Shown here piece after piece: positions 45,632 through 58,003 of a DNA stretch of 64,000 nt (position 1 is its first letter; the number at the start of each line of letters is the position of its first letter). A program made the position numbers and the translations under genes. Source of the DNA: Beroe forskalii (taxonomy: Eukaryota > Ctenophora > Nuda > Beroida > Beroidae); assembly GCA_011033025.1 (NCBI GenBank), contig WFMF01000014.1, forward strand, positions 1-64,000, in the 5' to 3' direction. A model generated the notes under the pieces. It had not been told where the DNA came from, made no database searches, and worked only from the letters and a program-made list of their open reading frames with translations.

Positions 45632-46239
45632 ATGTTGATTTTTGAGCCGGGGAATTTTTCCCTAGAAAATTAACGCTAATTGAATTATGGTAATTTAATT
45701 ATAGCAGTCCAACAACATTTTGATCCCAAAAGACGAACAGTAACGTAGTTGTATGAAACATTAGCTTCCCACCCCAGTCCCAAGGTTGTTTTGTTTTCCT
45801 AAAGCAATCAGGTCGGACAATATCTACATGTTCTCATGTTGCAGCATATCAAAAATGATAGGCATATGGAAGTGACATCATAATATTGTGTTATTGCATG
45901 GAATTACCGATTGGTAAACCGCCTATCAAATGAAAAGTCGTACACTTACAGTAACCACACTGAATCTAGTTTGTATCGGTTAATGATGGTCATAATCTTA
46001 TAATTTGGTCAAGGTAAAAGTAGCCTTGAAATAACAAAAGCGAATTTTTACACAATTATAATTTATAGATTGGCCAGAAAGTGTAACGTGAAAAGTAAGG
46101 ATCAAAGCTGGACACGATTTGCAATTTTATATAAGAAGGTTGAAAATTTTTGTCAAATTTGAGCCGGGGAAAACGGATACTTTTCCCCGGCTCCATGAAT
46201 AAAGCCGGGGAAAAAACCCCCTGTCCCCGGCTCCTGCTC
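45632..46239. mobile_element. MITE with GGTGGAGCA ends
   Basis: Ends GGTGGAGCA and TGCTCCACC; just inside, GAGCCGGGGAA on the left and several CCCCGGCTCC on the right. The flanks ATGAAATAGTCGC and ATGAATAGTCGC belong to the surrounding tandem repeat. No frame. Confidence 0.6.
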
Positions 46240-46299
46240 CACCCATGAATAGTCGCCTCTCGGCTAACACAGATGTCGCACATTTCCATCAAAACCAAA

Positions 46300-47745
46300 T
46301 AGGTTACTTAGATGCATCTATAATTGTAGGTAGCAATAAAACAATGCTCTTGTTGTTTGGAAATTTTCAAATGTTTCATCGGCATTGATCATTTTAGAGT
46401 TTTGCTAAAACAGTGATTTGAGTCTTATATTCAATCATTTAACAACCCCAATCGATTTTTAGTTTTCACTGTTAGGTACTCTTGTAATATACGTTCAAAA
46501 TTCGTACATTTAAGTAAAAACGCGTTTTTGCAACAGATAATACGCTTTGTTTCACCAAATTTGTATTGTAGAAAAAAGCGTATTGTCTGGCGCAAAAACA
46601 TCGTTTTAGGTACGAATTTTGTACATTTATTACTTATTTGACCGAAGCCAACGTCCAACGTCCAGGTTCACAGAATGATAAGTTACTCAAAATTCTAGTG
46701 GCACATTTTCCTTTTAGAAATGCTACAACTATCATGGGTAAACTCTGCCGAATTCCAGCGAAGAGTCTTTCCATATGACCTATGCTTTTATTTTGATTGC
46801 ATCATTCTCTAGACTCACAACTCCGTTATCGACCAAAAACAAGTCCGAATCGTACGGCTGAGTTCCTTTCTGAAATACTTAAATACGTTTTACGTTCTAC
46901 CCCGTATGAAGTGTTATAACATTACCTATTATTAGTTATCATTTAGTCATAATTACGATTTGGCAGTAGGTGTACTGCAGGAAAGAACTTATCATGAGGT
47001 CATAACGGCATAGGTAGCTCATTATCTCATTTTTTTCGTGTTTTGACAGGAAATAAGGCATTTTGCTCTATTGAAGTGGCATGGTGCAAAACCTGATACA
47101 TCATACAATATATACAGTACACTTAAATTGTTTAAGTGTACTAATAAACAGTAAGGGCATTTCAGTTTCTGGTGTAATATCATCTGATGGATATGCTGTA
47201 CGAAGCAAAATTGTTGACTCACGGGCGATATCTATTCCACACTCTGGATAATGATCGTTACGTCACTCTTGAAGATCTACTTAATCAATGGCACGCATGA
47301 TCTCATTGTTTTTCTTGCCGCGAAATCGTTTTTCAGACCTTCTAAGTAATTTCCGTACGTATTTATGAAGTCTCCCACATGATTCAATTTCCTACACTAT
47401 ACCATTCCTCGCACTAATTATTATCGAATTACGAGTTCTAAAGATGGGTGCAGGTAGGGACTGCATCTAATTGCCTGACCCCAATTAGATTCCTTTGATG
47501 TCATGCGCCTCTGTAGGGTGAAAATACCACTAGTTTTCAGGTACTTTTTGGAACCATCTGCAATCAAATTAGCCCTAATTAACGAACCAATTAAGATTGA
47601 AAAATTATTTTATTCAGTCATGCTCGAAAAAGGCAAAATCGAAGATAGAGTAAAAATAAGCTTTCTAGCACCTATGGTTTGTCTGTAATAAAATTGTCAA
47701 GGTCTGTGCGGGCATATTCACCACACACTCGTCTTAATACTGTTA
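46300..47745. other. Interior of the 7-kb element, right half
   Basis: AT-rich DNA with no gene or repeat I can support, leading into the right inverted arm. Confidence 0.4.
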
Positions 47746-48059
47746 AAAACTGTTTTTCGGTCATAACTTTTTCTCTGATCATTTTAGGGCATATGTTTAT
47801 TAACAAGTCGTATATAAACATGGCCATTGCGCTTCGTTTGCGCCCAAAACGAATTCTCTACGACCTTCCTGAGCCAAATTATGAAATATCAAGCCTGCGC
47901 ATAACCGCAAAAAGGGCGTGGCCAATATCGACTTGTCGCCATCGAGATCAGATGTCGTGACCGAGCTAGTTCGATTCTGCATGGTTTAAAGGCCTAATAA
48001 CCGTCGAGAAATCGCTTTTAACACGGGTTGCTAACGGATGGACATTTCGTCTCGGACTA

Positions 48060-51000
48060 TCAGTAACTTGTGGTTTCTGCTCTGAATCCCATGAAACTCG
48101 GAATTGCCCCACAAAAAGTTCATCAGATCAGAGTGGAGCATGTTGTTCCAACTGTAAAAACTCATCCACCAATGACAATGGGAGTAACTGCAGTCATCCA
48201 GCATATTCTCTTGACTGTCCTGTTTTCAAAACTGAACAGAATAAATTGAAAAGAGCATTCCTTTTATCTAAAGAAATAGTCAGTAATATTGGGGGAATCC
48301 AACAATGGGTTTAATATTATGATACATAATGCGAGATCTCTGAATAATAAAATTTATGATATCTTACACTGTCTTCAAGATAAAGACATTGACATCAGCT
48401 GTTTTACACTTTTACAGAAACTTGGTTATATTCACAAAATTGCCCCATCACATCAACTTTTAAATCCATGGGTTATTCCATCATTCACAATCATAGGAAT
48501 AATCAAAGAGGGGGAGGTACTGCTGTTTTATATAAATCATGTTATAAAGCAAGAGAGATAAAGCATTTCACTTTTTCAGAATTTACCTCTTTTGAGAGTA
48601 CTTGTGTTTCCTTCAAAAGCACAAGTTCAAACAGTGTTGTATTTATAGTATTATATAGACCTGGAACACTTACCAAAATCTTCTTCAAGGAGCTTGATGA
48701 CCTCCTATCCCATATTTGTTCCCAGTCAGATAATGTGGTTGTGGCAGGTGATCTCAATATTCACTTCGAAAATAAAACAGACAAAAAAGTAAAAAAGTAA
48801 AAGAATGCTATGATTTATTTTTGTCATATGGATTCAAAAAGCATGTTAATCAGCCAACTCATATCAATGGTGGATCTATTGATCAAGTATTTACCTTTTC
48901 ATTGGACAGAAAAATGTCATGCTCAGTGCCAGATATCGAATCCACTAATTCTTTTGGATCAGACCATTTCCCGATTTATTGCAATATCAAAGTGGCCCTT
49001 GAAACAAAGTATTTCAAGCAACTGACATACAGAAAGCTCTCAAGCATTGACAAGAGTGCATTTTTGAATGATCTTAATACAGTGTTGTCAGAATTTGAGA
49101 TGTTTGGTAGCTTTGGGTATTGTTATAAAAAGTTGAAATCCAAACTTGGTGAACTGCTCGACAACCATGCACCTGTTCAAACGAAGACAATTTCTGTTAT
49201 GGATGAGGCACCTTGGTTTGACAAAGAGTATCGGGCTCTAAGATCAAAAAGAAGATATGCTGAGAAGTTATGGAAAAAGCATGATAGGCTTTCTGACTAT
49301 ATTAACTATAAAGATCTATGTTTTGAAGCTTCTTCTCTTGCAAACAAAAAGAAAAAGAAATACTTCCAAAATGTTGTTTCTCTTTCTGGAAATAATCATA
49401 AATCACTCTTTAAATTGGTTAACAATGCTCTTGATCGTAATCAGCAACAAAAGATCCCTGACTCCAATGAAGACATGGCTAAATTAGCAGATGATTTCAA
49501 TGAGTTTTTCTCTGATAAAGTTGCTAAGCTTCGCTCTAAGATGGATTTTGAATTTTCTCCAGAGTATAATTACTTCTCAGGCAGCAGGTTAACTGATTTC
49601 AAGCCAACTAATGCTGAAGAAATTCATGACATCATTAAAGAGGCTGGAATAAAAACAAGCCCCCTTGACATCCTCCCTCGTAAAGTTTTAGTTGAAAACC
49701 TCGACATCATGATCCCAGTCATAGTCAGTTTGGTTAATCTGTCCCTAAAGGAAGGCTCCATGGAAGGACTTAAATCTGCCGTAATTGCTCCATTGCTTAA
49801 AGGCAACACTTTGGATCACAATGACCTCAAAAACTTCCGTCCAGTATCAAACCTTGAATATATTGGAAAAGTTGTGGAGAGAGTTGTTCTGAAAAGGTTA
49901 AATGATCATCTTCAGGCTAATAATCTAGAAATACCTGTTCAGTCAGCATATAAGAAGAATTTTAGTACTGAAACGCTACTTGTCAGACTAACAAATGACA
50001 TAGGTACTGGTTGCCTCTGATTCTAAGAGTGCTACAGTAGTCTTATTGCTAGACCTAAGTGCTGCCTTCGATACTGTAGAACATAGTGTATTGTTGAAAA
50101 TACTTGAGAAGGAGATAGGTCTTTCAGGTACAGCTTTGAAGTGGTTTCGAAGCTTTCTCGCTTCCAGAACACAGAAAACTAAAATGGGTTCATCTGTTTC
50201 AGATGAGATTGTGATTATGTTTGGTGTTCCACAAGGATCAGTTCTAGGACCTGTTCTTTTCAACATCTACATAAGATCAATTTACTCTACAATTAGAAAT
50301 ATAGGTTTTACTATCTATGGTTATGCAGATGATCACCAAATTCTGAAAGTCTTTACCCCTAAAGATCAGCACTTATGTCTCACAGAAGATCTATCATTCT
50401 GCTTTCGCCAAGTAAAACAATGGATGGCTAAGTATTTCCTCCACCTCAATGGTAGTAAAACTCAAATAATAGTCTTTGGCCCTCAGGATGTCCTCAATAA
50501 TATTCCTATAGGTGGTGCCTTTATCAGTCCAGACATCACAATTCGTTTTGTGTCAACAGTAAGAAATCTTGGAATTTTGATGGATGAATCACTGTCTATG
50601 TCCAGTCAAGTTGTGTCATTGAAGCAATCTTGTTTCAATACACTTCGAAAGATTACAAAGATACGTTTCCTCCTATCTAAAGACAATCTCAAAACTATTG
50701 TCAACAGTATTGTTGTATCATGTCTAGACTATTGTAATGCACTATTTTATGGCATCAGACAAAAGCTATTACTGCAACTTCAACAAATCCAGAATGCTGC
50801 TTCAAAACTAGTGATGGGAAAATATAAATATAGCCACATGAATGATGATTTGAAAACACTCCATTGGCTCACAATTAAGAAGAGAATTATATTCAAAATT
50901 GCCTTACTTGTGTACAAATCAGTCAATGGTATGGCTCCATCTTACCTTCAGGAACTGTTTGCCTATGTAGCACATGGAAGTTCAATACGCCTTGATGTAC

Positions 51001-51473
51001 CTAGGACCAATACTAAACATGGTGCACGTGCATTCAGTGTTATTGGACCCCGAATCTTCAACTCTTTGCCTGCTGATATCAGGAATTCAAGTTCTGTAAC
51101 CTCTTTCAAGAACAAACTTAAAACATATTTATTCTCCAAGTGTGATCTTGAACTAAATTTTGACCCCAAAAAATCTATTGTGGTTAATAAATGAAATTAC
51201 TTGACTCAATTCAATTGCATGGTTTAGTCAAATTGTAAATATCTTACCTCATGACATAGTTTATTTTGTTTTGAATGTATATGCTGTTCTTTTTCACGTA
51301 CATCTATTACATCTATTAAATTATTAGTAATTTTAAACTTGGTATTTGATAATCATAGGCAATGATATTTATATGTATCAAATATCATACATTGCAGTAT
51401 ATTACTTTGCATTAATTATATCATTTTTTACAGTTATCAGTTAAATTGATTCTTATTTATTATTTATTATTTA
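48060..51473 (+). mobile_element. LINE A, L2/CR1-like, main part
   Basis: ORF1 resumes with VTCGFCSESHETRNC and CCSNCK...CSHP...DCPVF knuckles and stops about 48300. ORF2 follows: endonuclease (IHNARSLNNK, VVAGDLNIHF, GSDHFPIYC) and reverse transcriptase (LLDLSAAFDTVEH, VPQGSVLGPVLF, GYADDHQI), ending with the L2-type tail HWLTIKKRIIFKIALLVYKS and FNSLPADIRNSSSV at 51194. Three frame changes break ORF2: about 48470-48540, about 48800 and about 50020-50046. The 3' region is AT-rich with TTATTTATTATTTATT before 51473. Confidence 0.9.
48289..51194 (+). pseudogene. LINE A ORF2 (endonuclease-reverse transcriptase), frameshifted
   Basis: AP-type endonuclease then reverse transcriptase of a Jockey-superfamily LINE. 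The catalytic GYADD is at about 50320-50335 and the endonuclease SDH at about 48960. Long open runs remain (48821-50020 and 50046-51194), so decay is recent compared with LINE F. It would have nicked target DNA and copied its own RNA into it; as it stands it is not a single open frame. Confidence 0.9.
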
Positions 51474-54210
51474 AAGGTGGAACTTAACAACACTACTTAA
51501 CAACACTACTTATTACAATCAAATTTGAGGAACCCAAAATCCATAACCCGAGTCCCCACCAACTTATACATTTGCAATGTCTGCAATGAATGAGGAGGGA
51601 GGGCAAAAGGATATGATGGAGGAGTCCTCAGTTCCATTACAGGATGTCAAGGCTAATGGCGATGTATACAGTAGTGCTGCAAAGTCAAAGCTCAGTGTTG
51701 TTGTGCCAAGATCTGAAATCATGTTAGATTCCTCATCATCTAACACAACATCCTCCTCAGCTAACTCTTCCCCAGCTTCCTCACCCGTGAGTATCAAAAC
51801 TGTGAGTATCAAACGTAAGAAGGCAAGTAAGACTAAATCTTCTACAAAGTTGAATTCTGATGTTTCTCCCAGATTGAAGAATAATGGAAGCTGTACACGC
51901 TGTAAAAATGACAATGCAATAGAAGAATCAATTACTTGTAATGTCTGTGAAAACCTTTTTCATGCTTGCTGTAGAGGATCAAAAGGCTCACTTGCTACCA
52001 ATGCTGTGTGTACAAAAACATTTCTTGATTCATACAGATCTGTTGTAACTAAATATGGGAGTTATGGTGAAAGATGGGGTAGCTTTGGTTTTGTTTGTGG
52101 TGACTGCAAAGGGAGCCTAAAGTCCATTAAGAAGAAGAAGAAGGTTACCAAACTCAATAAACAGAGTCAGTGTGATGCACCAACTGATAAAAATGTTAAC
52201 AGCAATATGCCCCAAGAAAGTGAGTCAAACAATACAACTTTTGATACTATAAAATCATTCATGCTATCAATGAAAGATGACATTCTTGGCCAAGTATCCT
52301 CTCTAATTGATAATAAGCTAGCTGACTGTGGGAATAAAGAATCTGTTAATGAATATCAAGAGAAGTTGGTTATTGATGAGGTAACAGTCCAATGCTCTCC
52401 ATCCTATTCAGACATAGTGAGCTCACAAAAGATCAAAAGCAATCAGGAAAGTCCTATACAAGATGTAAGGTCACAAGACAGTAATCATGTTATAGTTCTG
52501 AATACAGATTCCCAAGGTGTTAACTTTAATAAAGTAGTGAAGAGTATTGAGGATAAGTTAACCTCCATTCCAGTTGACTTTCTGAAAGAAAAGGAATCCC
52601 AAAAGAAGATCATCATTGGATTTCCCTCAAGTGATATGAAAGAAAAGGGAAAAGAACTTGTTGCATCAAGCTCTGAAGTTGTTTCTAGTTGTTTTGAAAT
52701 AAATGATGCCAAGAAAATGCTTCCCAAAATAACTGTAACAAATATCCCTAGTAGTATTGCTGCTGACATCATGAATCAGAAGCAAAGCTCCAGCCCAGCA
52801 GAATGTCGCCAAAATCTGAAAAAATATTTTCTGCAGAAAATCAAAGAAAAAAACCACCTTGTCTCTAAGATGATGGCTGAAGAGAAAATGATATTTGATA
52901 TAGTTTATGTCAATGTAGGGAAAGAACTAACAACACTTGGCATTAAAGTTTCTACTGACATATACAAAATCTGCAAGCATGATGGCTTCCTCTATATAGG
53001 CAATGCAAAATGCAAAGTTATTGACAGATTTGATATAAAGCAATGTTTCAGATGTCAAAGAATTGGGCACATATCAACTAACTGCAAAGAAGAAGTGGTC
53101 TGTATGTACTGTAGTGCATCTCATAGGAGCAGTTTATGTAATAACAAAAGAAACAAAGACTCTCACAGATGCAGAAATTGTGCACAGTCAAAGAATCCAC
53201 AGCATAATGCCTCCTGTCATAGCCATCACTCAGGTTCAGAAAACTGTCCAATCATAGTCAAGGAAATAAGACGTCTCCAGCAGTGTACCCAGTATCCAAA
53301 AAACTGATAAAGATATTCTGTCCCAAAATCAATGTAGCATTGTTCAATCCAAGGTCATTGTGTAACAAAACACCCTGTGTAATTGAATATCTAAATGATC
53401 TTGAAACTGATGTATGTTTGATGACAGAAACATGGCTCAGGAAAGGAGATACATCTAAATTAGGAGAAATTAAAGAACTTGGCTATGACACAATACACAA
53501 TTCAAGGCCTGGTAGAGGTGGGGGAGTTGCTATCATATACAAGAAGAATCTCTCAGTAAAACGTCAACACACAGTCAAATATAACAGTTTTGAAGTTATT
53601 GAGGCAATTTTGGAATCAAATCTCTGCAGCCTGCTTAGGCTCTGCTGTATTTATAGACCTGGTACAGGGACTCATGGTTCAGTCACTGAGTTTTGCTCAG
53701 AGTTTGAGGATTACTTGTCTAATATGACACATCTCCCAGGGCGTCCACTCATCGCTGGGGACTTCAACATACATGTTGAAGACTTAAATGATCCTGACAA
53801 TAAGAGATTCCTGAATGTTTTGTCAAACTTTGGTCTTGTGCAACATATAGTTGAACCTACTCATATCTGTGGAGGAACTCTTGACCTTGTCATCACATGC
53901 TCGAATGCATGTGATAAGATCCAATGTGATGATATACAAGTTATTCCAACAGTGACATTCTCAGACCACTATTTGGTGTCATTCTCATGCCTCTTCCCTC
54001 ACAATGATGTGGATAAAATATCACATGTGTCCCTCAGAAACACCAAGAATATTGATCTCAATGAGTTCAAGCATGATATAATCAATTGTGATATCAATCA
54101 AAGTGAACAGTTCTCAGATATAGACCAAGTAGTCAAAAAAACTTGGCCCATGGCCAGTCAGTTTCCCGAGCAGTCCATTCCAAAAAAACTAAAAAGAAGG
54201 CTTGCCCCCA
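51474..54210 (+). mobile_element. LINE B, L2/CR1-like, 3'-truncated
   Basis: A different, related LINE lies directly after LINE A. A short 5' region with the repeat TTAACAACACTAC (51483-51510) precedes ORF1 (51577-53307) and the endonuclease part of ORF2 (from 53283). The RT part is missing after about 54150. Confidence 0.85.
51577..53307 (+). CDS. LINE B ORF1, open, PHD-like finger and zinc knuckles
   Basis: A 576-residue uninterrupted frame. Residues about 1-85 are Ser-rich and Lys-rich. Residues about 107-137 have a PHD-like pattern, CTRCKNDNAIEESITCNVC then FHACC and later CGDC. A Ser/Lys-rich middle follows. The C-terminal third has an RRM-like region followed by knuckles: CFRCQRIGHISTNC, CMYCSASHRSSLC and CRNCAQ...CHSHH...ENC. 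ORF1 proteins of this LINE group bind the element RNA and travel with it to the target. The frame overlaps ORF2 by about 25 bases in the -1 frame, so ORF2 would be made by shift or re-initiation. The start is the first ATG after a stop, with a second in-frame ATG three codons on. Clean preservation points to a young insertion. Confidence 0.85.
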   Translation: MSAMNEEGGQKDMMEESSVPLQDVKANGDVYSSAAKSKLSVVVPRSEIMLDSSSSNTTSSSANSSPASSPVSIKTVSIKRKKASKTKSSTKLNSDVSPRLKNNGSCTRCKNDNAIEESITCNVCENLFHACCRGSKGSLATNAVCTKTFLDSYRSVVTKYGSYGERWGSFGFVCGDCKGSLKSIKKKKKVTKLNKQSQCDAPTDKNVNSNMPQESESNNTTFDTIKSFMLSMKDDILGQVSSLIDNKLADCGNKESVNEYQEKLVIDEVTVQCSPSYSDIVSSQKIKSNQESPIQDVRSQDSNHVIVLNTDSQGVNFNKVVKSIEDKLTSIPVDFLKEKESQKKIIIGFPSSDMKEKGKELVASSSEVVSSCFEINDAKKMLPKITVTNIPSSIAADIMNQKQSSSPAECRQNLKKYFLQKIKEKNHLVSKMMAEEKMIFDIVYVNVGKELTTLGIKVSTDIYKICKHDGFLYIGNAKCKVIDRFDIKQCFRCQRIGHISTNCKEEVVCMYCSASHRSSLCNNKRNKDSHRCRNCAQSKNPQHNASCHSHHSGSENCPIIVKEIRRLQQCTQYPKN

Positions 54211-54227
54211 AGAAAAGCATACTGTAA
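53283..54227 (+). CDS. LINE B ORF2, endonuclease part only
   Basis: Open frame of 314 residues with AP-endonuclease motifs: FNPRSLCNK, MTETWL, GRGGGVAIIY, CIYRPG, LIAGDFNIHVED, FSDHYLVSFS. The reverse transcriptase is absent: after about 54150 the frame runs into PMASQFPEQSIPKKLKRRL and a stop, which I do not recognise. The element is therefore 3'-truncated or joined to other DNA there. No ATG is placed at the ORF1/ORF2 overlap; the frame is simply open from 53283. Confidence 0.8.
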   Translation: MYPVSKKLIKIFCPKINVALFNPRSLCNKTPCVIEYLNDLETDVCLMTETWLRKGDTSKLGEIKELGYDTIHNSRPGRGGGVAIIYKKNLSVKRQHTVKYNSFEVIEAILESNLCSLLRLCCIYRPGTGTHGSVTEFCSEFEDYLSNMTHLPGRPLIAGDFNIHVEDLNDPDNKRFLNVLSNFGLVQHIVEPTHICGGTLDLVITCSNACDKIQCDDIQVIPTVTFSDHYLVSFSCLFPHNDVDKISHVSLRNTKNIDLNEFKHDIINCDINQSEQFSDIDQVVKKTWPMASQFPEQSIPKKLKRRLAPKKSIL

Positions 54228-54229
54228 AC

Positions 54230-55560
54230 GAATGAAAGACAAAGGGTCTTCACTTTTATACTCTAGTGATGAGGGTCTTGTTGAAAAAATGGATACAAAG
54301 TGCATCTTAAAAATGCTCAAAATTTTGCGATTGTATCTTTAAAATAATATTCAACTTCAGGTCGCGATTTTGGACACTGCCCATCCACAAAACCTCATTT
54401 AATTAGCTGTGATCAGTAATGTGCCAGTTGAAGCATTACCCTTTTTCACAGACATATTCTACTTAAATAATTTAAATAAAAATAAAAATAATAGAGCCAA
54501 AAATATTCATCAGACTGCCGAGGCTTTGAAAACGAACTAATGTCGAACTGCTTGGGCCCCCCGACCAACCATGAACAATTCTGGCAACTCCAAATTTCCT
54601 AAATGTAAATAAGATTCAATAAATTTTGATTTTGGTCTTTGAATTAACGTTTATTGCTCTTAGAGAAATTTATGTTGAAGGTTAAATTCATATTTGTTCT
54701 GAATTTTGTTAATATTAGTGCAACAAACAATAAAGCAATAAACATATTAAATAATGAAATGGCATATAAAAATAATAAGAGTTGCCACAGGTCAGGTACA
54801 TTCCTACCAGAGATGGTAGGAACTGATCAAGTCCTGCCCTGATGAAAAGTGATTAACATAAAACAAAGTAATCATAAAAGAATAACTTGAGTAAAGTACA
54901 TTTGAACTTTTGAATAATAAAAATAGTAGAAAAAATAGTAAATTAATAAATAATTAAAAATGGTTAAAAATAATAAGGTGCTGGTGAATTAATAGCAAAC
55001 TACCTTAATTCATGAGTAAGTTAGTAGATTAAAATAGAAGTAAAAATGATAATTGGCTTATCCTAGATGTTGTTATAAACTGGGTTTATTTAACACAAAT
55101 AAAGAATTAAGTTACCATAATTACGAACAGCTGTAAAAAAGTTAAAAAGCATATCATCTGATCAGATTATCTGATTTACTGCATTATTTTTATCTATATT
55201 CTATATTCCAGGGTTTCCCCTTTAGATTCAATAGCTTTTGGTTAAGGTCAGGAAAATAACTGATCTGAATTCCAAAATATACAAAAACAGAAGTAAAAAA
55301 TGATAAAATACGAAATGATATTCGTCCATAAAATTTAATTCAGTAAAAAGTTCAGTAAAAGTTCAGTTAAATATGTGGGGTTATTATTTAAAAAAATACA
55401 GTGGTGGAATAAAGGTTAATAATAAAAACATAAACAATAGCTATAAATTAGCTTGTCAGTGATGATAATGCGGGTTTTAATTTTATATTTTTTAGTATAT
55501 GACAAATTTTTGAATTTAATTTACATATTGTAAACTAATTTAGCAATAGACTGATTAAGT
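54230..55560. other. AT-rich DNA between LINE B and LINE C
   Basis: No gene supported. Some of it (from about 55000) is probably the 3' untranslated region of LINE C, which reads on the minus strand. A short inverted pair CTACCAGAGATGGTAGG is at about 54808. Confidence 0.4.
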
Positions 55561-56584
55561 TTCATTAAGTTGGACCATTACAAGCCAACATCAATTTCAA
55601 GTTGAGGGTTATAAATTTATAATTTGAATTCTTTATGCAGGGCACTGGTACTACATGATGAATAGGGAAGAGTCTTAGTACTTATTGGTAACTTATTCCA
55701 TAATTTTACACAGTTTTGCTTAAAGCTAGTGTCTGTGGAACTAAGTTTGTTTTGGTAATCATACATTTGGTCTAAAGATATTCGTGTAATTCTTCTCTGC
55801 AATTGATCGACATTAAACTGTGGCATTAAGGTATTACAAAAGCTTTCTGGTAATAGGCCAGCATGGTGTTTAAAGCAGAGCTTTTTTATCACAACACAAT
55901 AGATATGTTCAATGGAAACTATCTTTGAATCATTGTGCCTTAATGCATCCTCAGTTCGTTTGCAATCATAAAGTATCCTTAGAATTTTGTGCTGCAGTTT
56001 TATAAGGACATCCTGCTGAGACTGAATACTGTGTCCCCAGACCTCAATTGCATATAAAAAGTATGGTTGAATGAAGGCTTTGTACATGTTGATTAGGTAG
56101 TGAGTATCCATAAAATCTCTACACTTATATAAGAGACCAACTGTTTTACATACTTTAGAATGTACTTCTTGTTTATGATTGTCCCATGTGAGCCTGTCAT
56201 TAATCATTACACCTAGGAATTTTATAACATGGACTTGTTCTAGTTCTGTCCTGTCCATACATATTCTGGTATTTGTTGAATCAAACAGCATCTTGTTTTT
56301 ATTTCTTCTACCATTTGGTTTGTAGATCATATACTTTGATTTAGATGGATTTACAGATAATTTGTTTACTGTGAAATAATGATAAAACCGGGTTAGAATG
56401 TCATTACAGTGTTGTTTCACTTCTGTCAAATTCTTACCAGTTATAAGTACAGTTGTGTCATCTGCATATACTATCATTTTGTTTTCTTTGGTAATCCTAG
56501 TCATATCATGTATATACATAATAAAGAGAAGTGGTCCTAAGATTGATCCTTGTGGTACTCCATGAGTCAGACTGTATTCTCTAC
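55560..56584 (-). pseudogene. LINE C reverse transcriptase, 3' half
   Basis: Minus-strand frame from 56584 to the stop at 55617: HGVPQGSILGPLLF, MIVYADDTTVL, VNKLSVNPSKSKYMIY, KFLGVMINDRLTWDNH, YKAFIQPYFLYAIEVWG, and WNKLPISTK near the end. It is the second half of a LINE of the Jockey superfamily; the first half is at 63449-63745, beyond the transposon copy 2 that split it between codons for DSR and EYSLTHG. Confidence 0.88.
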
Positions 56585-58003
56585 CACCCTGCGCACGTGG
56601 GGTGGACACCTTTGCTAGTACTTTGTGCGCAGGTAGCGACGAGTCGCCAATTAGAACAACGTTCCTGTTCGAAAAACGACAAAAGAGTCGAAATTTCTCT
56701 TAAAACTTGCATGGAATCAATAGAGGAAAGTCTCAGCTATCCAGAGATATAAGGATCATCTGGGAACTCCAATCACAACGTTCGCAATGTCTCATTATGT
56801 ACAAATGTTGAAAAACGTCGAGTTCCAATTGCGCGTGAACATTGATTGATTGACGAGCTTGTGAGGCCTAATTCAAAAAAGAAGATGGACTTTCAGTGTA
56901 GAATAGATTTATCTAGGCATTACAAAAACCCCATGTCGATAGCTCAAAAATGTAGGAGCCTTAGGGATTGCCAGTCAATTGTTGGAAAAAAGCACACAGT
57001 TGTGCTATTTCGTGGGGTGGACAAGCGTGGGGTGGACAACGCGCGCGCAATTTAAAACGCCAGACTCTTGTTTGCCAAAATAGCGAGAGACCCTTGTCCA
57101 CCCCACCGTCGTTAACAGTGATACCATTTCAGATTTCCTGCAAGTGTGGCAACCGGCAGTGATTCGATAAGGAGCAACAAACTTATTCTTGTTTCAACAG
57201 TAGTACCGGTGACATTGACAATGAGTATAAAATCGAAGTAGATGCTTTTTGTCAATTTCATTTTTAAGTTATGTTATCAATGACTACTAACAAGTTATCA
57301 TATAATATGCGCATATACAGCACACGTCATCACTGGATGGTGATGCAGTGTACCTACTTAGATTTAGAATGTAATGTACATTGTACACCCTTTAGTACAT
57401 TAAACAGTGTGGCGGTACTTCAGTACAACATTCATGTTTTTCACAAAACTCAATAGCAGGGTGTTAATCTCGTGATTGTACACAACTAATTATGCGATGT
57501 AATTATGAAAAGTAACATTTTCAGGCAGGGGTGCCGATGAGCCAATGGGACTTCAACAGCAATGCGTTGATGAAGGTACATTCAAGGCATTTCACATGAA
57601 TAAGATTACGTACAGAGCAGGCTATAGGTACAATACACTCTATATAAGGTGAGCAAATGTATATCTATATACAAGCATGCTGATCACATGGTTTTGTCCC
57701 GCATATCATAGGTATATACATCCATAGCAACCACACGAGTTCCCATAGCAACCGACCTCAAAATTGAAGATTTTTGGTATTCTTGACATTTAGATCTAGG
57801 CCACATTTTCTGTTTTGATTACTCATCATACAGGATAGATATAATTTCGATTTTGTGAAAAGTTTCAGTAATCATGACCATTCAATTTCGAGATTTTCAG
57901 GTTGCTATTCACTTTCTTAGCAACCACACGAGTTTCCATAGCAACCGGATTTAAAATTCAAGGATTTACACTTTAATAAGTCCCAAATTCCACCCAAGAA
58001 GAC

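Larger units (their letters stand above)
41094..48059. mobile_element. 7-kb non-autonomous element with 3-bp duplication inside LINE A
   Basis: Starts TAGTCCAAGACGAAATGTCC and ends GGACATTTCGTCTCGGACTA; the inverted arms match over about 310 bases (41094-41418 and 47746-48059). TCA flanks it on both sides (41091-41093, 48060-48062), and removing the element plus one TCA makes the LINE zinc-knuckle frame continuous. Inside the left arm the 300-bp arm sequence is repeated in tandem to about 42065, and an inverted copy lies at about 44380-44590. It also contains an old LINE scrap (43290-43800), a satellite-like repeat (45110-45620) and a MITE (45632-46239). No transposase frame; the superfamily is not clear. 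Confidence 0.8.
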
